The notes beneath the pieces are model-generated. The model searched no databases and was not told where the DNA came from. It saw only the letters and a program-made list of their open reading frames with translations. Source: Phlebotomus papatasi (Eukaryota > Arthropoda > Insecta > Diptera > Psychodidae). Taken from it: DNA of 64,000 nt. The stretch is taken from positions 2,976,001-3,040,000 of the forward strand of contig NC_077224.1 of assembly GCF_024763615.1 (NCBI RefSeq), written 5' to 3'. Positions 11,392 through 22,237 of the stretch are shown here, piece by piece; within the stretch, counting starts at the first letter, position 1; each line of letters opens with the position of its first letter. Position numbers and translations under genes: made by a program.

Positions 11392-11965
11392 TGTTTTTTT
11401 TTTAGTTTTTCTCAAAATTGGTCCAAGCATTTTCAATGATTTTCGGATATATTTTAGAGGTAATCCAGGCGAACATTTCGCCTAAACATATCTATAACCA
11501 GAAAATTCGCCATTTTAAATTATTGAGGGTCAACCACTTTGGAGGGCTTATTTTTCAACCTAGGTTAAATTTGAATTTTTTGGAAAGGTATTGAAATTTC
11601 AAACCCGGCTGCATCAGTCTCCATCGGTAATGAACCGGTTAAGTACTGATTTTTGATTAATTTTTAATCCCCTATAAATAAAATCCCCTAAAAGAATGTT
11701 TTTTCGGCTTTTTTCTCAAAATTGACCCAAGCTTTTTCAATGATTTTTGGATACGTTTTAGAGCTAGTCCAGGCGAAAATTTCGTCGAAACATACCTATG
11801 ATGGGAAAATTCGCCTTTTTGAGTTATTGAAGGTCAAATTTCAACCACTTTGGAGGGCCCATTTTTCAACCTATTTGTTTAAATTTGGTTTTATTTTTAT
11901 GGAAAAGTTAATTTCGAACCCGGCTGCATTGGTAATGAATCCGTTAAGTGCCGATTTTCTTTCTA
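11392..11965 (+). repeat. tandem duplication, 2 x about 300 bp
   Basis: Two diverged direct copies, about 11392-11665 and 11698-11965. Anchors: CTCAAAATTGGTCCAAG (11411) versus CTCAAAATTGACCCAAG (11715), and AACCCGGCTGCAT (11602 versus 11917), so the period drifts from 304 to about 315. Each copy also holds ACCACTTTGGAGGG and a TGAACCGGTTAAGT-like end. The 93-codon frame at 11722-12003 lies in the second copy and has no counterpart in the first, so I do not call it a gene. Confidence 0.75.
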
Positions 11966-12300
11966 TTAAACGAGTAAGCACCAAAAGATCATGCGAAAAA
12001 TGAGAAAAACTAATTCGGGGAGAGCTCTATCTCGTGAGTTAGAGAATTCTGCAAAGCTGGGACGCTTTGCCATCTGTTTTTCCGTTTGACTTAACTAGAT
12101 TCCACATATAATTTTATTCCAAAATATTAGACCTCCGAAATCGAGGATTCAATTTTTGGTTTATGCTTTAATCCATGGTTTAAATTTACACTATTTCATC
12201 TTCCATCATTAGAAAATGGCAGATCAGCTACGGATTATCTTTACCCTTCGTTTCAACATTCAACTGTCAGAATATAAATATATATCGTTAAATTTAATTA

Positions 12301-13135
12301 CAGTGCCCGCTCTCTAATCCGGATCGCCGTAATCCGGACGAGTTATCGACGGTTACATTTAAAATAATTTTGAGGTAATGCATGCATGTGTGTTCAGCAA
12401 TGAAAATTAATTGTCCTGTGATGTACTTGTTTAGTAAATGAAGTATAATAGCATAGAATTCTCTAATTATGTCTCTTTAATCTTTTTTAAAACCTTAATT
12501 CTAATTCTACAAAAAAAAACTTGTATTATTGAGAGGAACTTTCCGGTGTTCACAAGTGAAAAAAGGGGTCACCCTAAGATGAAAACACTTTTTTCGTCTT
12601 GCCCAGAGCTTTCGGTCCTCAAATTTTTCCTACCTAAATTTCGTGAAAATTAGTTACAAAAATTAGGGAACAAGTTCTCCTAAGAAGAAAAACCAAACCC
12701 AACATTGACATCCTGATAGTGATGAGTGATATGTATCCCTTAAACTTCACGATCCCTAAGAGTAATTGCGAGAACTTTATTTAGTCGAGTGAGTGTTGTT
12801 CGAAATTGTCCAAAAATGACCTTTGTAAATTTTTTTTTTAACATAATCTGTTGTAAAATAAAAATTCATGCCCTTTTTAGCCACTGAAGAAGGTCCACAT
12901 CGGGACCGAAAGCTCTGGGCAAGTCGAAAAAAGTGTTTTCATCTTAGGGTGACCCTTTTTTCACTGGCGAACACCGGAAAGTCCCTCACAAAGTACATTG
13001 CGCCAGTTCAACATCATTAATTAAACTTGTATTATATTTGCGAGACGTTGAACAAATTTAAAAAATCCATCCGGATTACGAAGCGGACATCTGTCATATT
13101 GTCTCCCAATCATCCGGATTACAAAGCGCGCACTG
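12301..13135. mobile_element. R-family TIR element, split by hairpin S
   Basis: Left end CAGTGCCCGCTCTCTAATCC, right end (read inward) CAGTGCGCGCTTTGTAATCC, flanked by TA at 12299-12300 and 13136-13137. The word TAATCCGGA, or its complement, occurs four times near the ends. About 835 bp including S, so the core is about 340 bp and non-autonomous. CAGTG ends plus a TA target suggest the Tc1/mariner/pogo group. Confidence 0.78.
12530..13022. mobile_element. hairpin insertion S nested in R
   Basis: Arms of about 85-95 bp: left from 12532 (GAGGAACTTTCCGGTGTTC..) to about 12620 (..GAGCTTTCGGTCC), and its inverted copy at about 12905-12990. Between them is 280 bp of AT-rich loop. A 13-bp word beginning AAACTTGTATTAT occurs at 12517-12529 and 13023-13035, which would be a long duplication spanning the insertion. 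Type is unresolved: Foldback-like, or an inverted duplication. Confidence 0.6.
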
Positions 13136-13137
13136 TA

Positions 13138-14733
13138 ATTGAATATACCCGATCATTGTAATTGGAATTTAAATCCAGTGTTTAAACCAACCACGTCTGG
13201 TGTACTTCTAACCCCTGATTTTTTTCCGAGTGTATAATTTTTGGTGAGCAAAATTTTTATGAAATCGACACGAATGACTTTTTTTTGTGTCCCATATCAT
13301 TTCAATCTATTGTGGGTCTCTCTCTCTTTCCAATAAAATCTATTGATCGCAACTTGTTTTGCCACAAAATATATATACAAACAAATTTTCAACATTATAT
13401 TCAATTTGCTTATCTAACTGTAAAAATCATGACAGTTAATTAATTTTGAACTTTTAAATAGTATAATGTTGTATACAATTTTGCCCGTAGAGCGATTCAC
13501 TTTTTTTGCGGCAATGAAATTTCCTTTTTCACTATAAAATGTTGTAATAATTTAGTGCAAGTTGTTTGTCAGCCCGGCAGAGACACAATTTCACTATCGA
13601 TTGATTTTCAAATATAAATTAATTTGTCTTTGTCTTATTTCTTATTCCTATATTTATATTTTTACATTCACAGATTCTCTGGTAAATATATATATGTGTG
13701 CTTTAGATAAGAATTTGAAAGCTTTCAGTATATATGTTGATGGTTAAAATGCCGCTGCTTTTTTTTCTTCAGGTCTTTTCTTATAGATCAACATGAAAAT
13801 TGAGACCATGAAATGTCGTGTTTTCTCAGTCGGTTGTTCTTATTTGTAAAAGAAAGAAAAAATGAAATATTCTAAATGACAAATTGGTTGTGTTTAGAAA
13901 CAAAAGGTTGAATGCAAGGCATGATAAATAATTTCTCGCATTGAGTAATTTGCATTTGATGAAGGGGCCAACAAAAACACTTCTATTTTTCCATTATCTC
14001 TTAAGGTTTTCTTTATTTTTTTTTAAAAATATTTTTAAGTGATTGATACACCTTCCGTGCGTCAATGACAGAACAATAATTGGCAAAAAGTCTCTTTGGG
14101 TGCTGCCAAGAGTCAAATTTAGCCATTGTTGGGGAATTCTGGGTATTTTTCTTGAATTAGCGTAAAAATATTGAGTGAATGATGGGCAAACAATGTGAGA
14201 ATATGCACTTTTTGGCAGGTAACACACCAAAAAAAAAATGGGCATCATGCACAAGATGAGGAATTCTTGGTATGTGACATGAGATACAGTATAGGAAATA
14301 ATTTTAGATGCGAATAGGTGCCTTTTTTCTTGCACAGAAAGAGTGATGAATTGGAGTCATTTGTAAAACTTTGAAAATGAAATAACTGATTCAATTGATA
14401 ACAAATGCACAAACATTTTGACAGCTGTCGCGTGTGTAATCAAGATTTGTTACTTTTATTTTATTAGAGTGAAAAATGAATACGCCTATTATGCAAAGTA
14501 GCTTGATATAATGACCTCTATTCTACACCTTAAGATAAAGGTATCCAATTAATATTTAATTTAATTCAATTTAAATTGATATTTATTGAAAATAAGATTC
14601 TATTTTAATCAGTTTCATAATTTAAAACGGAAAAATTAAGCAAATTATGTTCTTTACAACAAACATTTAGGGTTCTTTTTTAGTAGTTATTAAACATTTC
14701 AGTGATTATAATTGTTTTGAATTTCCTTTGTAA
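13138..14733. other. low-repeat interval
   Basis: Single-copy-looking AT-rich DNA. A minus-strand frame of 113 codons (13994-14335) has no recognisable domain and is not called as a gene. No RNA gene or repeat partner was seen. Confidence 0.35.
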
Positions 14734-14735
14734 TA

Positions 14736-14907
14736 GGGTTAAATGGGGCAGCTTTGAAATTGGGATGAAACTGAGCCATATCACAACGTAATTCAGCTCC
14801 TCAATCTGTGCAGCTAAATTATATCATATGGCTCAATTGTATTTAAAAATAGGGGAAAAATCGCAATTTCAAAGTTGGCCCTCATTCAAAGGTGCCCCAC
14901 TTCCCCC
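14736..14907. mobile_element. L-family TIR element, copy 2 (172 bp)
   Basis: Starts GGGTTAAATGGGGCAGC after TA (14734-14735) and ends AAGGTGCCCCACTTCCCCC before TA (14908-14909). Arms share TTTGAAATTGGGAT and a GAGCCATAT..TGGCTC core with L1, but the palindrome is much more eroded, so this copy is probably older. Confidence 0.75.
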
Positions 14908-15186
14908 TAACTGACAAAAGACTAGTGGAAAACTTTATGCTCTGTCTTCATTTTTTTAATCTAAAATCATGTAGAAACATTTTTAACACGTGATGGTGCT
15001 GTTTTTTTCCGCTAGTGGCGCTGGAGACTGTTCTCAAGTTTTTATTCTAAAGCCTTATAATCAAGAACTTTGGTTAAATTAACCTCAAAAAATCGCACGC
15101 TTAAGAGTAATCATGAAAATTATATTTAATTCATATTGCGAATAATTTTTGGAGTTTATTTATTTTTTTAGTTAACAGTGAAGTTA

Positions 15187-16043
15187 GGGTAAATTAAGCT
15201 AATTCAAAACCTGCTTCAAATGGAAATTTTTCGCTCCTCCAAATGGAGACGTCACTGTTTTCACGATAAATACAGTACTAAATTATTACATTTTTATATT
15301 TTCTATACCACAGTTTCATTATTTAGTTAATTTTGCTCCAAATAAAGCGAAAATCCATTCATATTCACAAATTATAATTTATCAATTTCTCAGAAGAATT
15401 AAAAGTGTACCTTTTCACCGTCGAATTTTTCATCGATCGACCATGTTTTCCAATGAAAACACAATAAAGTGACTGTTGTTTATTCGTTTTGTTTAACATT
15501 TATGTCATATTTCTGGCTAATTTTGGTTAAATTAATTGCTAATCTTTATTGTTAACGGTACGTGAAGATTTCAAATGAAATAATTACCTATTTCGTGAAC
15601 AAAAAGGAGTTTTCTGAAGTGTCTGCAAATGTTTCAATAGGAAACCCCGGAAATATGATTTTTTGGAGAGATTTTCTTATTTTGTTTTAGATGACAAAGG
15701 AGAAAAGACCAGGAATAAGAACAAATCCTGCACTCAAGAGCAACTCTACAAGGTTTTGGAAGCCTTTCGTCGCGGTTTCACTTACACTCTTTGTCTCCAA
15801 TTAGAAACTTTCCCTTATCTCCATTTGGATTAATATGTTTCCAATTGCAGCATTTTACACTCGCGTATTTTTCTTGTATTTAAAAAGTTTTCAAATCATA
15901 TTAAAAGAGTTTACAGTAACATTCTAAAAGAGTCAAGGAGCAAATTTATGTAATTCTCTTCAGAAAAGATATCAACTTAATGTGTTGAATGTTCTGTCAA
16001 AGTAAAAGCGTATAGAAATGGTTTTGAATTAGGACATTTACCC
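15187..16043. mobile_element. TIR element HH (857 bp)
   Basis: Left end GGGTAAATTAAGCTAATTCA; right end read inward GGGTAAATGTCCTAATTCAA. TA lies at 15185-15186 and 16044-16045. Internal sequence has no recognisable transposase frame. It belongs by architecture to the TA plus GGG group seen across the window, and no second copy occurs here. Confidence 0.72.
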
Positions 16044-16669
16044 TATTTGAGTAAAAATTATTTAGAAACATTTGCTATACTCTGTCATAAAAGCTTTGTC
16101 AAATTGACGGGTAAGTTAATATTGTGTAACTCTCAAAAATTCGACGAAAATTTATTTGGCTTTATTTTACAATGAAGGAAGATTATAAATATGAAATAAT
16201 AAAAAGGTAAAAAGCGGTTTTTTGTCGGATAAGCGTTAAAGAGTAAAAAAGATGTTGTTTATAAAAAAAATATGGGAGTTTTGGAAAATTACGCTACAAC
16301 ATCCTTAACAAAAATTTAACCAAATATAGTTTGCAATTTTACAAGTCTTTTCTTTCAGAAAAAGTTAAAATCAAAGTCGTTTTCTAAATTGTAAAAAAAA
16401 ATCGTTTAAATTAATTGATTCTACACATTGTGAGATATTTTTGTCAGAATGATACAATTTGAAGTGATTTACCAATTTCATTTTATTGGTTTTGTATTTA
16501 TAAATACTTTTGACAAAACAGAAACTTGATTATACAATATCTGTAAATGTTTTATTTATAGATGTATAGTGCAATAACATATTCCGAAGAATTTTATTTA
16601 CCCCTAAAATCCTTTTTAATGTATTTCTTTGATAGTATAAAGGTCTTTTTGGTAAAACTACTTTATAGT

Positions 16670-16885
16670 GGTACCCTTGGACGGAAGTGAGTTTGGCATA
16701 CGGGGTTAATTGATCCCTTCGTAAGCTTTTCTTTAATTTTAGCACTTAAGGATGATCTATTCTAATCCAATTTACCATGTCCGATCGATGAAGATCATCT
16801 TTAATTGGGAGAATTTAGAAAAGCTTACGAGCAACAGGGGCGAAGCCACCCCGTAGCGGACAAACTTACCCCCATCTACGGCACT
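16670..16885. mobile_element. GG-family imperfect palindrome, copy 1
   Basis: The left arm (GTGAGTTTGGCATACGGGG.. CGTAAGCTTTTCTTTAATT) is matched by an inverted right arm (..GAAAAGCTTACGAGC..CCCCGTAGCGGACAAACTTAC). The right arm recurs at 22985-23102 with the same closing word CATCTACGGNACT. The mild G+C enrichment stands out from the surroundings. Exact termini were not resolved. Confidence 0.5.
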
Positions 16886-17310
16886 AAAAGAAAGCTTTAT
16901 ATCCGTAAAGCCCAAAATATATACAGGGATCTGCTTAGGGATCAGTTCTAAAAATGAGAATTTGTGTTTATTTTTTTCGTAAAAAAACTAAAAGAAAAAC
17001 TAATTGAATAAACCAATTTGAAAAAAATACATAAAGGTACCATCAGAGACGCTGGTCTAGAAGGGAGGCATTACATCTCGAATATTTTGAGTTGGCTTTA
17101 GTAGAACATTTATTGTTAATAGGCGCGAAATTTAGGAGCTAAACTTAGTCGAAATGTTAGTGTAAATATTATGTTAAGTATACTGTGCACTTTAGGAATT
17201 CTTCGCGGATTTTTGAGACAATTACGGACTTTCGCGAAATTATTCGCGGACTGTATTTTTTGTTTATAGAGTTTTCCTTATTCCCAAGAGGAATTACGCA
17301 CATCGTAAAA

Positions 17311-17523
17311 CCGTTTTCAGACTAGAGCTACTAAACTAGGCTAAACCAGTTTTCGAAGGTTTCAAAATCCTAAATTATTTAATTTGCTCCTTTAATTCAA
17401 ATAGATTACTTTCCCTTAAAAATATACACATTTCTAAGTCAAAAATTTCCAAAAACTTTTGATTAATAAGAAATTTGAGAAGTCAAGCCTTGTGGCTCCT
17501 TAGGTCAGAAGCCCGTATAAGCA
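17311..17523 (+). mobile_element. W-family element, copy 3
   Basis: Matches the W order: TTTTCAGACTAGAG, then AACCAGTTTTCGAAGGTTTC, then a diverged middle, then CCTTAGGTCAGAAGCCCGTA. It has no insertion in it. Divergence is spread along the copy, which suggests age. Confidence 0.65.
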
Positions 17524-17789
17524 CAATGGGTGCTCCAAACAGATGTAAAATTCTAGGCCTCCATCTCTTATGGTTTCCGACAAAATTGACTATAAAATTC
17601 ATTGTATAACACTGTGCTACAAAGTTTTCTCGTGTTCTTTCAAAGGACTGGTAATTTCGGTTTTTTGTGTTTCTTGAGAATATCTGTCAGAGAAACTTAT
17701 GGTCCGTCTAGCAGTGTTTCTGAATTAGCTTAAGATGAAAATCTTTAAGAAATGGGTCGCCTACATATTTTAAAGCCTTAAGTTTTCAC

Positions 17790-18066
17790 CGTCTAATCTA
17801 ATTTTTTGGCGCCCCTATTTTTTTGAGCGGTCTAAATTTAAATGTCTTAATTTTTAAATACCCCTAATTTTTGCGTCATGTTTTTTTCTTTCTAATTTCT
17901 TGGCGCCTAGGAGCTCTAATTTTGTAAGTGTTCATTTTTAAAGCGCCTTCATTTATAGCGCTTTAATCTTTTAGGTCCTTAAATTTTTTTGGTTGCCATA
18001 CGGCGTCCCTTATTTTTACAGCACCCGGGGCGATCGCACCCTTTGCCCCCGCCACGGTACGCCTAT
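17790..18066 (+). repeat. degenerate GCGCC/TAATTTTT-type repeats with a GC-rich end
   Basis: Loose repeats of a word such as TAATTTTTTGGCGCCCC occur near 17800, 17895 and 17940, ending in a GC-rich block at 18021-18060 (CACCCGGGGCGATCGCACCC then GCCCCCGCCACGG). This is unlike the AT-rich flanks. It may be the worn end of a transposable element; no class was recognised. Confidence 0.4.
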
Positions 18067-18104
18067 GCTCATTCGTACTCTTCCAGACCATGTTACCGAC
18101 TGAC

Positions 18105-18132
18105 TTGACTGACAGTGTCTCCTGTCAGTCAA
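18105..18132. repeat. perfect 11-bp stem-loop
   Basis: TTGACTGACAG (18105-18115) pairs exactly with CTGTCAGTCAA (18122-18132) around a 6-base loop. No T tract follows directly, so it is not offered as a terminator. It lies just left of the GCGGGAAA cluster. Confidence 0.6.
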
Positions 18133-18142
18133 TCCCCCACAC

Positions 18143-18216
18143 GGCGGGAAATAGAATTATACCGCCAGTAAAAGGCTATGCTTGGAGCGAGAGGCGGGAA
18201 ATATGAATTTCCCGCG
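18143..18216. promoter_or_regulatory. cluster of three E2F-type sites (putative)
   Basis: The word GCGGGAAA occurs at 18144-18151 and 18194-18201, and its complement TTTCCCGC at 18208-18215. All fit the established E2F consensus TTTSSCGC. The second and third sites form an exact inverted repeat (GCGGGAAAT, 4-base gap, ATTTCCCGC). Three sites within 75 bases of AT-rich DNA is unexpected by chance. No start site or gene is visible beside it, so a promoter or enhancer role is inference; it could equally be the arm of a worn palindromic element. Confidence 0.4.
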
Positions 18217-18344
18217 AAAAGGGAGGGAATAATAATTAATAACTAACATAATTAATTGCTCTTATTCTTGCATCCTAAGTTATACATTCTTCAGGAATTC
18301 CTTATGAAAATTTGTAGTTTATCCTTAATCTTAGTTTTGAGGAA

Positions 18345-18714
18345 GCCTTACACGGGCTTCAGACCTAATGTTCTAGACACACTTACGACTTAAGCCGAGA
18401 GACGACTTACTGGAAAATTATGCAAATGTAGTTTAATCATTATTTCGAATAAAATTACGCTAAGCCTTCTCTCGGATAATTCTCTGGTTTGTTGAGGCCC
18501 TAAGGCTTAGCCATATATGGCTTAACTTCTCTAATGTCCTATCAATCATGATTTTTTTTTTAAATTATTTCACTTAGGTCATTCATTTATATTTAATAGT
18601 CTTATCCTATCAGGTTCTCAAAAAACAATAAAATTACTCGCTGTTTAGGATTTTGAGACCTTCGGTAACTGGGTTAAACCTCTAGTCTGAAGACCGCTTT
18701 AAGCAAACACTGAG
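18345..18714 (-). mobile_element. W-family element, copy 2, split by A2
   Basis: Reverse orientation: begins GGGCTTCAGACCTA, resumes after A2 with TAAGGCTTAGCCATATATGGC, and ends CTCTAGTCTGAAGACCGCTT. A2 sits at the TA of the word CCTTAGGTC, about eight bases from the TA used by A1 in W1. B1 follows directly at 18718. Confidence 0.72.
18368..18500 (+). mobile_element. A-family TIR MITE, copy 2 (133 bp)
   Basis: Same order as A1: TTCTAGACACACTTACGAC, then AAGCCGAGAGACGACTTA, an AT-rich centre, CTAAGCCTTCTCTCGG and GGCCC at the right end. TA flanks at 18366-18367 and 18501-18502. Same length as A1. Nested in W2. Confidence 0.8.
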
Positions 18715-18717
18715 AAA

Positions 18718-18966
18718 AAAGAGAGGGTGCGATTAACTTTTTTTTACTCATAACTTTAACATTTTTTAGGTGTAAAAATATATCAACATTTTTTAATGTT
18801 AATTTTACACCCTTTTAAGGGTAAAATTAACATGAAAAAGGGTAACTTTAACCCATAATACACCTGAAAAGGGTATTATTTACACCGATTTCGGATCAAT
18901 ACTGCAGGGTAAAATTAACATTTCCGGAATGTTATTTTAACTTTTTCGGATTTCTCTCAGCCAGTG
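18718..18966 (+). mobile_element. B-family MITE, copy 1
   Basis: Starts CACTGAGAAAAAAGAGAGGG and ends CGGATTTCTCTCAG then CCAGTG. The interior is a series of inverted AATGTTAATTTTACACCCTT / AGGGTAAAATTAACAT words and GTTATTTTAACTTTTTCGG. B2 and B3 share all these blocks. B3 shows TA flanks; this copy does not show clean ones. Non-coding. Confidence 0.72.
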
Positions 18967-20774
18967 AAGGTATATTAACCCCAAAATTGAATATGATTTT
19001 TAGCATTTCTGACAGTCGTCCTTTTGATCTCTTTCTTTTTAAGTAATGCCGCACATCTCAAAATGGTCTGGAATGTTGAGGTCTGTGACTCACATAGTGG
19101 AACGTCAAACAAAAATTTAGGATCAATATTTTCTGAGGAATATAATTTGAGGTAAAATAAGAATAAAAAGAAAAAAAAAGAAAAATGAAATCTTTCTCAA
19201 TTTCTCATCCTGAAAAACTGTTCAGTGGATGGATAATATTTTTAATTTGAAACTTTATAATAAAATATTGAGGCTGAGAAAAAAAGTGGATCTTACAATT
19301 TCTTACAATCAGACGCCTCTATTCTGACAGTATAATTAATTAAAGCAATTAATAACACTAAACTAAATAGTCCATTACAAATTCGACAAATTAATTAGAT
19401 GGGTTTTATTGTTTTTCATCCACTCTCCTTCCATCTCTTGACTCTTTCTCCTTACCCAAAAGATCTTCCATGACTTTTTTTTGATTGTTATTTTTTTTTC
19501 TTTGTGAATATTGGTAACCTGAGTTTTGAAGAAAGAAAGAATGGAAAAAAGAGTAAAGTGGAAAGAGTAGAGAGGAATCTTTTGGACTTTTCTGAGAGTG
19601 GAAAAAGAGACTTTTCGAGGTGCCGTCGCATTTCTTATGATACTAACTTGCAAAGAGATTAATTACACCTTCATTTTTCTCGACAGTAATTTGTTGGGTG
19701 TATCGTGATTTTTAATAATGTGTACTGTATGCGTCAAATGGATTTATGCATAAATAATTGAATATTTTTCATCGCGAAAAAATTGAGAACACAAAATAAC
19801 ACCCAAGTCATATATTTTTTTTTCTTGGTATAGATGATCATAAGACATATTCAGGAGAGAATGGCCAGAAATTAGTCATTTGTTGGGTCCCTCTCGTTCA
19901 TTTTTCCATCTTTGATTCTCTTGTTTTTTAAATAATTTTTTAAAAGAAATGGGGTGTGAAATATTCGATTAAAATTCCACGCATTGAGACACGAGAGAGA
20001 GAACTATTTTAACACTACAACTTTTCTTCTCAATATATTATCTCCATGTGAAGTATTCTAGTCCTCACAAGATGCTGTTAAGATTGTTCATTGAGCCAAA
20101 GTGCGAGAAAGGTGTAATTGATGGGTTGTGCACAGTTAGAAAATTAGTCAACTGTTTGTTCATTGAAGAATAATTTTGCTCTTGTTAATGAAGGCAAAAT
20201 ATTTTAAACTTTTATTCAAGTTTCTGAAGAGAGACAGAGCCTTGACATGCGCGAAAATCCCATTAAAAGCCAAAAGAAGTTAACCAAAAGACAAAGAATA
20301 AAAAATAAATAAATAAAATAACAGAGAAACAAATGAGAAGTCAAAAGAATGGTCTAAAACACTTTTGATAGTGCTCTATAGCCTCAAGTCGATACTATTT
20401 CAATATACAATAAAAAAATCTATACGTTTTGTATGATTTTCCAATTTGCTTATCTATCCAGGCTCTTGTATATATGCATTTTAATGGTATTATTATGCGA
20501 ACGTGATATCAATTTGGTTGATGTGTGTCTTTACCTCTGCCAAAATGCGTGTTTTTAGTGTTGTTTGCGCTTTGTGGACAAGACTAAAGTGATTTTGACC
20601 AGAGACACCCACCAAACTGATGAGTCGGTACGGTTTATGGCGACGGCTATAGTGATATTCCTCAAGATACGTTTTATTTTAGGAATATTGATAGGCTCTT
20701 CACAAATCTTTTTGTCTGTACAAACAAAATACTAGTTCAACCTATAGGGAAATTCTGTATTTTTTGTGTCATTA
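18967..20774. other. low-repeat interval
   Basis: Single-copy-looking DNA with oligo-A/T runs. An A-rich stretch with repeated AAAT units lies near 20299-20319. A 92-codon minus frame at 19375-19653 is Lys/Ser-rich without a domain and is not called. No RNA gene was recognised. Confidence 0.35.
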
Positions 20775-20893
20775 TAGGGGAAGTGTGCCAAATTTCGTCC
20801 AACTTCTAATTTCGGCCACTTTAAGTGTAATTTCGGCCATGCAAATAAATTAATTAAAATCATGTACGTATATGTAATCTTTGAATAGTCAAT

Positions 20894-21095
20894 GAGCCTA
20901 TTTACACCGCCGCATTAGATTGGGATTAAACCGTTCCAAAATCGGACTTCTGATCTTTAAGTCTCAATCTAAGGCCGCAATCTAAACGGTTTCATTGAGG
21001 CCATTTAGACTGTCGCGTTAGATTCAGACTGAATTGTCCCAAAATCCAATTTTGGGACAATTCAATCTCAATCCAATGCGGCGGTGAAAATAGCC
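20894..21095. mobile_element. Y element, double hairpin nested in Z
   Basis: Outer TIRs GAGCCTATTTACACCGCCGC and, inward from the right, GAGGCTATTTTCACCGCCGC. A second end-like word (GAGGCCATTTAGACTGTCGC) sits in the middle, so the element looks like one and a half units. Its right half holds an exact 15-bp stem (GAATTGTCCCAAAAT) around CCA at about 21030-21065. Target duplication unresolved. Confidence 0.65.
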
Positions 21096-21530
21096 TCAAT
21101 GAATTCATTTTGCTTTTAAGTATTTATTCATTTTAGGATGTATTAACACAAAGACCGTTAAAATTTAGGTATAATTTGAATTTAAATTGCGTTGTGAAAA
21201 CTCAGTGTGAAAGAGTCTTACAAAAAATGTGACAGATCACATTTCTATCAGTCTTGTGATTTGTGATGAAGTGCAAAAGGTTTTTCTTCGGTGTTTTTCA
21301 TGAAAATTGATTAGTTTTCATTAAAGATTGTTTCTGTTTATGTTAATAGCGAAACAATCTTTAAATTTCGGGTAAAATTTCCCAGCTGGATTCTGTATTT
21401 CGCGTAAAAAAGTTGATACTTTGTGAGCGTGTCTCCGGTGAGGTAATGTTGCCTATTCCGGCAACATCTTTTGCTTTCCTAAATTTCTTATTCATTTTGT
21501 GTGTTTTTTTTTTAATTTCTTAGTTCTACA

Positions 21531-21692
21531 ATGTCCAGAGAAAAAAACTATCGCTTCTATGAAAAAGATGATGTGGAAAAGGCCTCGGAAGAGTTCAGGA
21601 AGGGCAAATTTGAGATGCTACTCTTCAGGTTTTCAGGACAAATTACACGGAAGATCTCAGGGCTTTTGGGTCATATAAACGTATTAAACTAA
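21531..21692 (+). pseudogene. possible pogo-type transposase N-terminal fragment
   Basis: A 53-codon frame that begins MSREKNYRFYEKDDVEKASE and continues EFRKGKFEM. The pattern of an aromatic residue near the start, DDVEKA and then a GK turn resembles the start of the psq-type helix-turn-helix of pogo/Tigger and jerky-like transposases (typically YxxxDLxxAxxAVxxGxMS). After GKFEM similarity fades, and the catalytic DDE region is absent. It sits inside Z, where a transposase would lie. A stretch ending TTTAATTTCTTAG just upstream could be a splice acceptor. The assignment is tentative; the frame could be chance. Confidence 0.4.
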
Positions 21693-21918
21693 ATACTAAA
21701 CTCGTTCCGTTTGACGTTTTGAAATTTTTCTATCCGTTGCGTTACAAAAGGTGGTCAGAAAAAAAGTGGCCGGTATTTCACTCAAAGTGGCCGGAATACT
21801 ACCCAAAGCAATGTCTACATTTTTATTAATTTTTCAATATTTTAGGAAGTGATTTAATGAAAACAAAGATGATAATCTAGTTTTCAAGGTTCCACACAAC
21901 CTTCCCGAAAAGGAAGTA

Positions 21919-22116
21919 GGGGGAAGTGGGGCACCTTTGAAATTGGGATTTTTCACCTATTTTTAAATAAAATTGAGCCTTATCGTGATATAATTTAGCT
22001 TTTCAATCTATTTGTGCACCTAAATTATATCACGATAAGGCTCAATTTTATTTAAAAATAGGTGAAAAATACCAATTTCAAAGGTGCCCCAGTTTCAAAA
22101 GTGCCCCACTTCCCCC
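21919..22116. mobile_element. L-family near-perfect palindrome, copy 1 (198 bp)
   Basis: TA at 21917-21918 and 22117-22118. Starts GGGGGAAGTGGGGCACC and ends GTGCCCCACTTCCCCC. Arms of about 70 bp (21928-21998 and 22020-22090) differ at about one position around a loop of about 20 bases. The extra GTGCCCC on the right repeats the arm end. Little decay implies recent insertion or repair-based homogenisation. It sits inside Z. Confidence 0.85.
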
Positions 22117-22237
22117 TAACAAGAAATTTCAAGATGTATTAAAAATATTGCATTTGAAACTTTGGACTTCGGTGCTTATTTGCAACTATGCCGAAATTTA
22201 GCACACTTACCCTATGGGAAATTTAAAATTTTTCAAG

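Larger units (their letters stand above)
20777..22212 (+). mobile_element. Z element, TA-flanked 1.4-kb TIR transposon remnant
   Basis: Left end GGGGAAGTGTGCCAAATTTC; right end read inward GGGTAAGTGTGCTAAATTTC. TA lies at 20775-20776 and 22213-22214. Subterminal words AATTTCGGCCA and GTGGCCGG recur. It contains nested Y and L1 and a short frame (21531-21692) resembling the N-terminus of a pogo-type transposase. It is the only member of the TA plus GGG group here with any coding hint. Confidence 0.78.
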
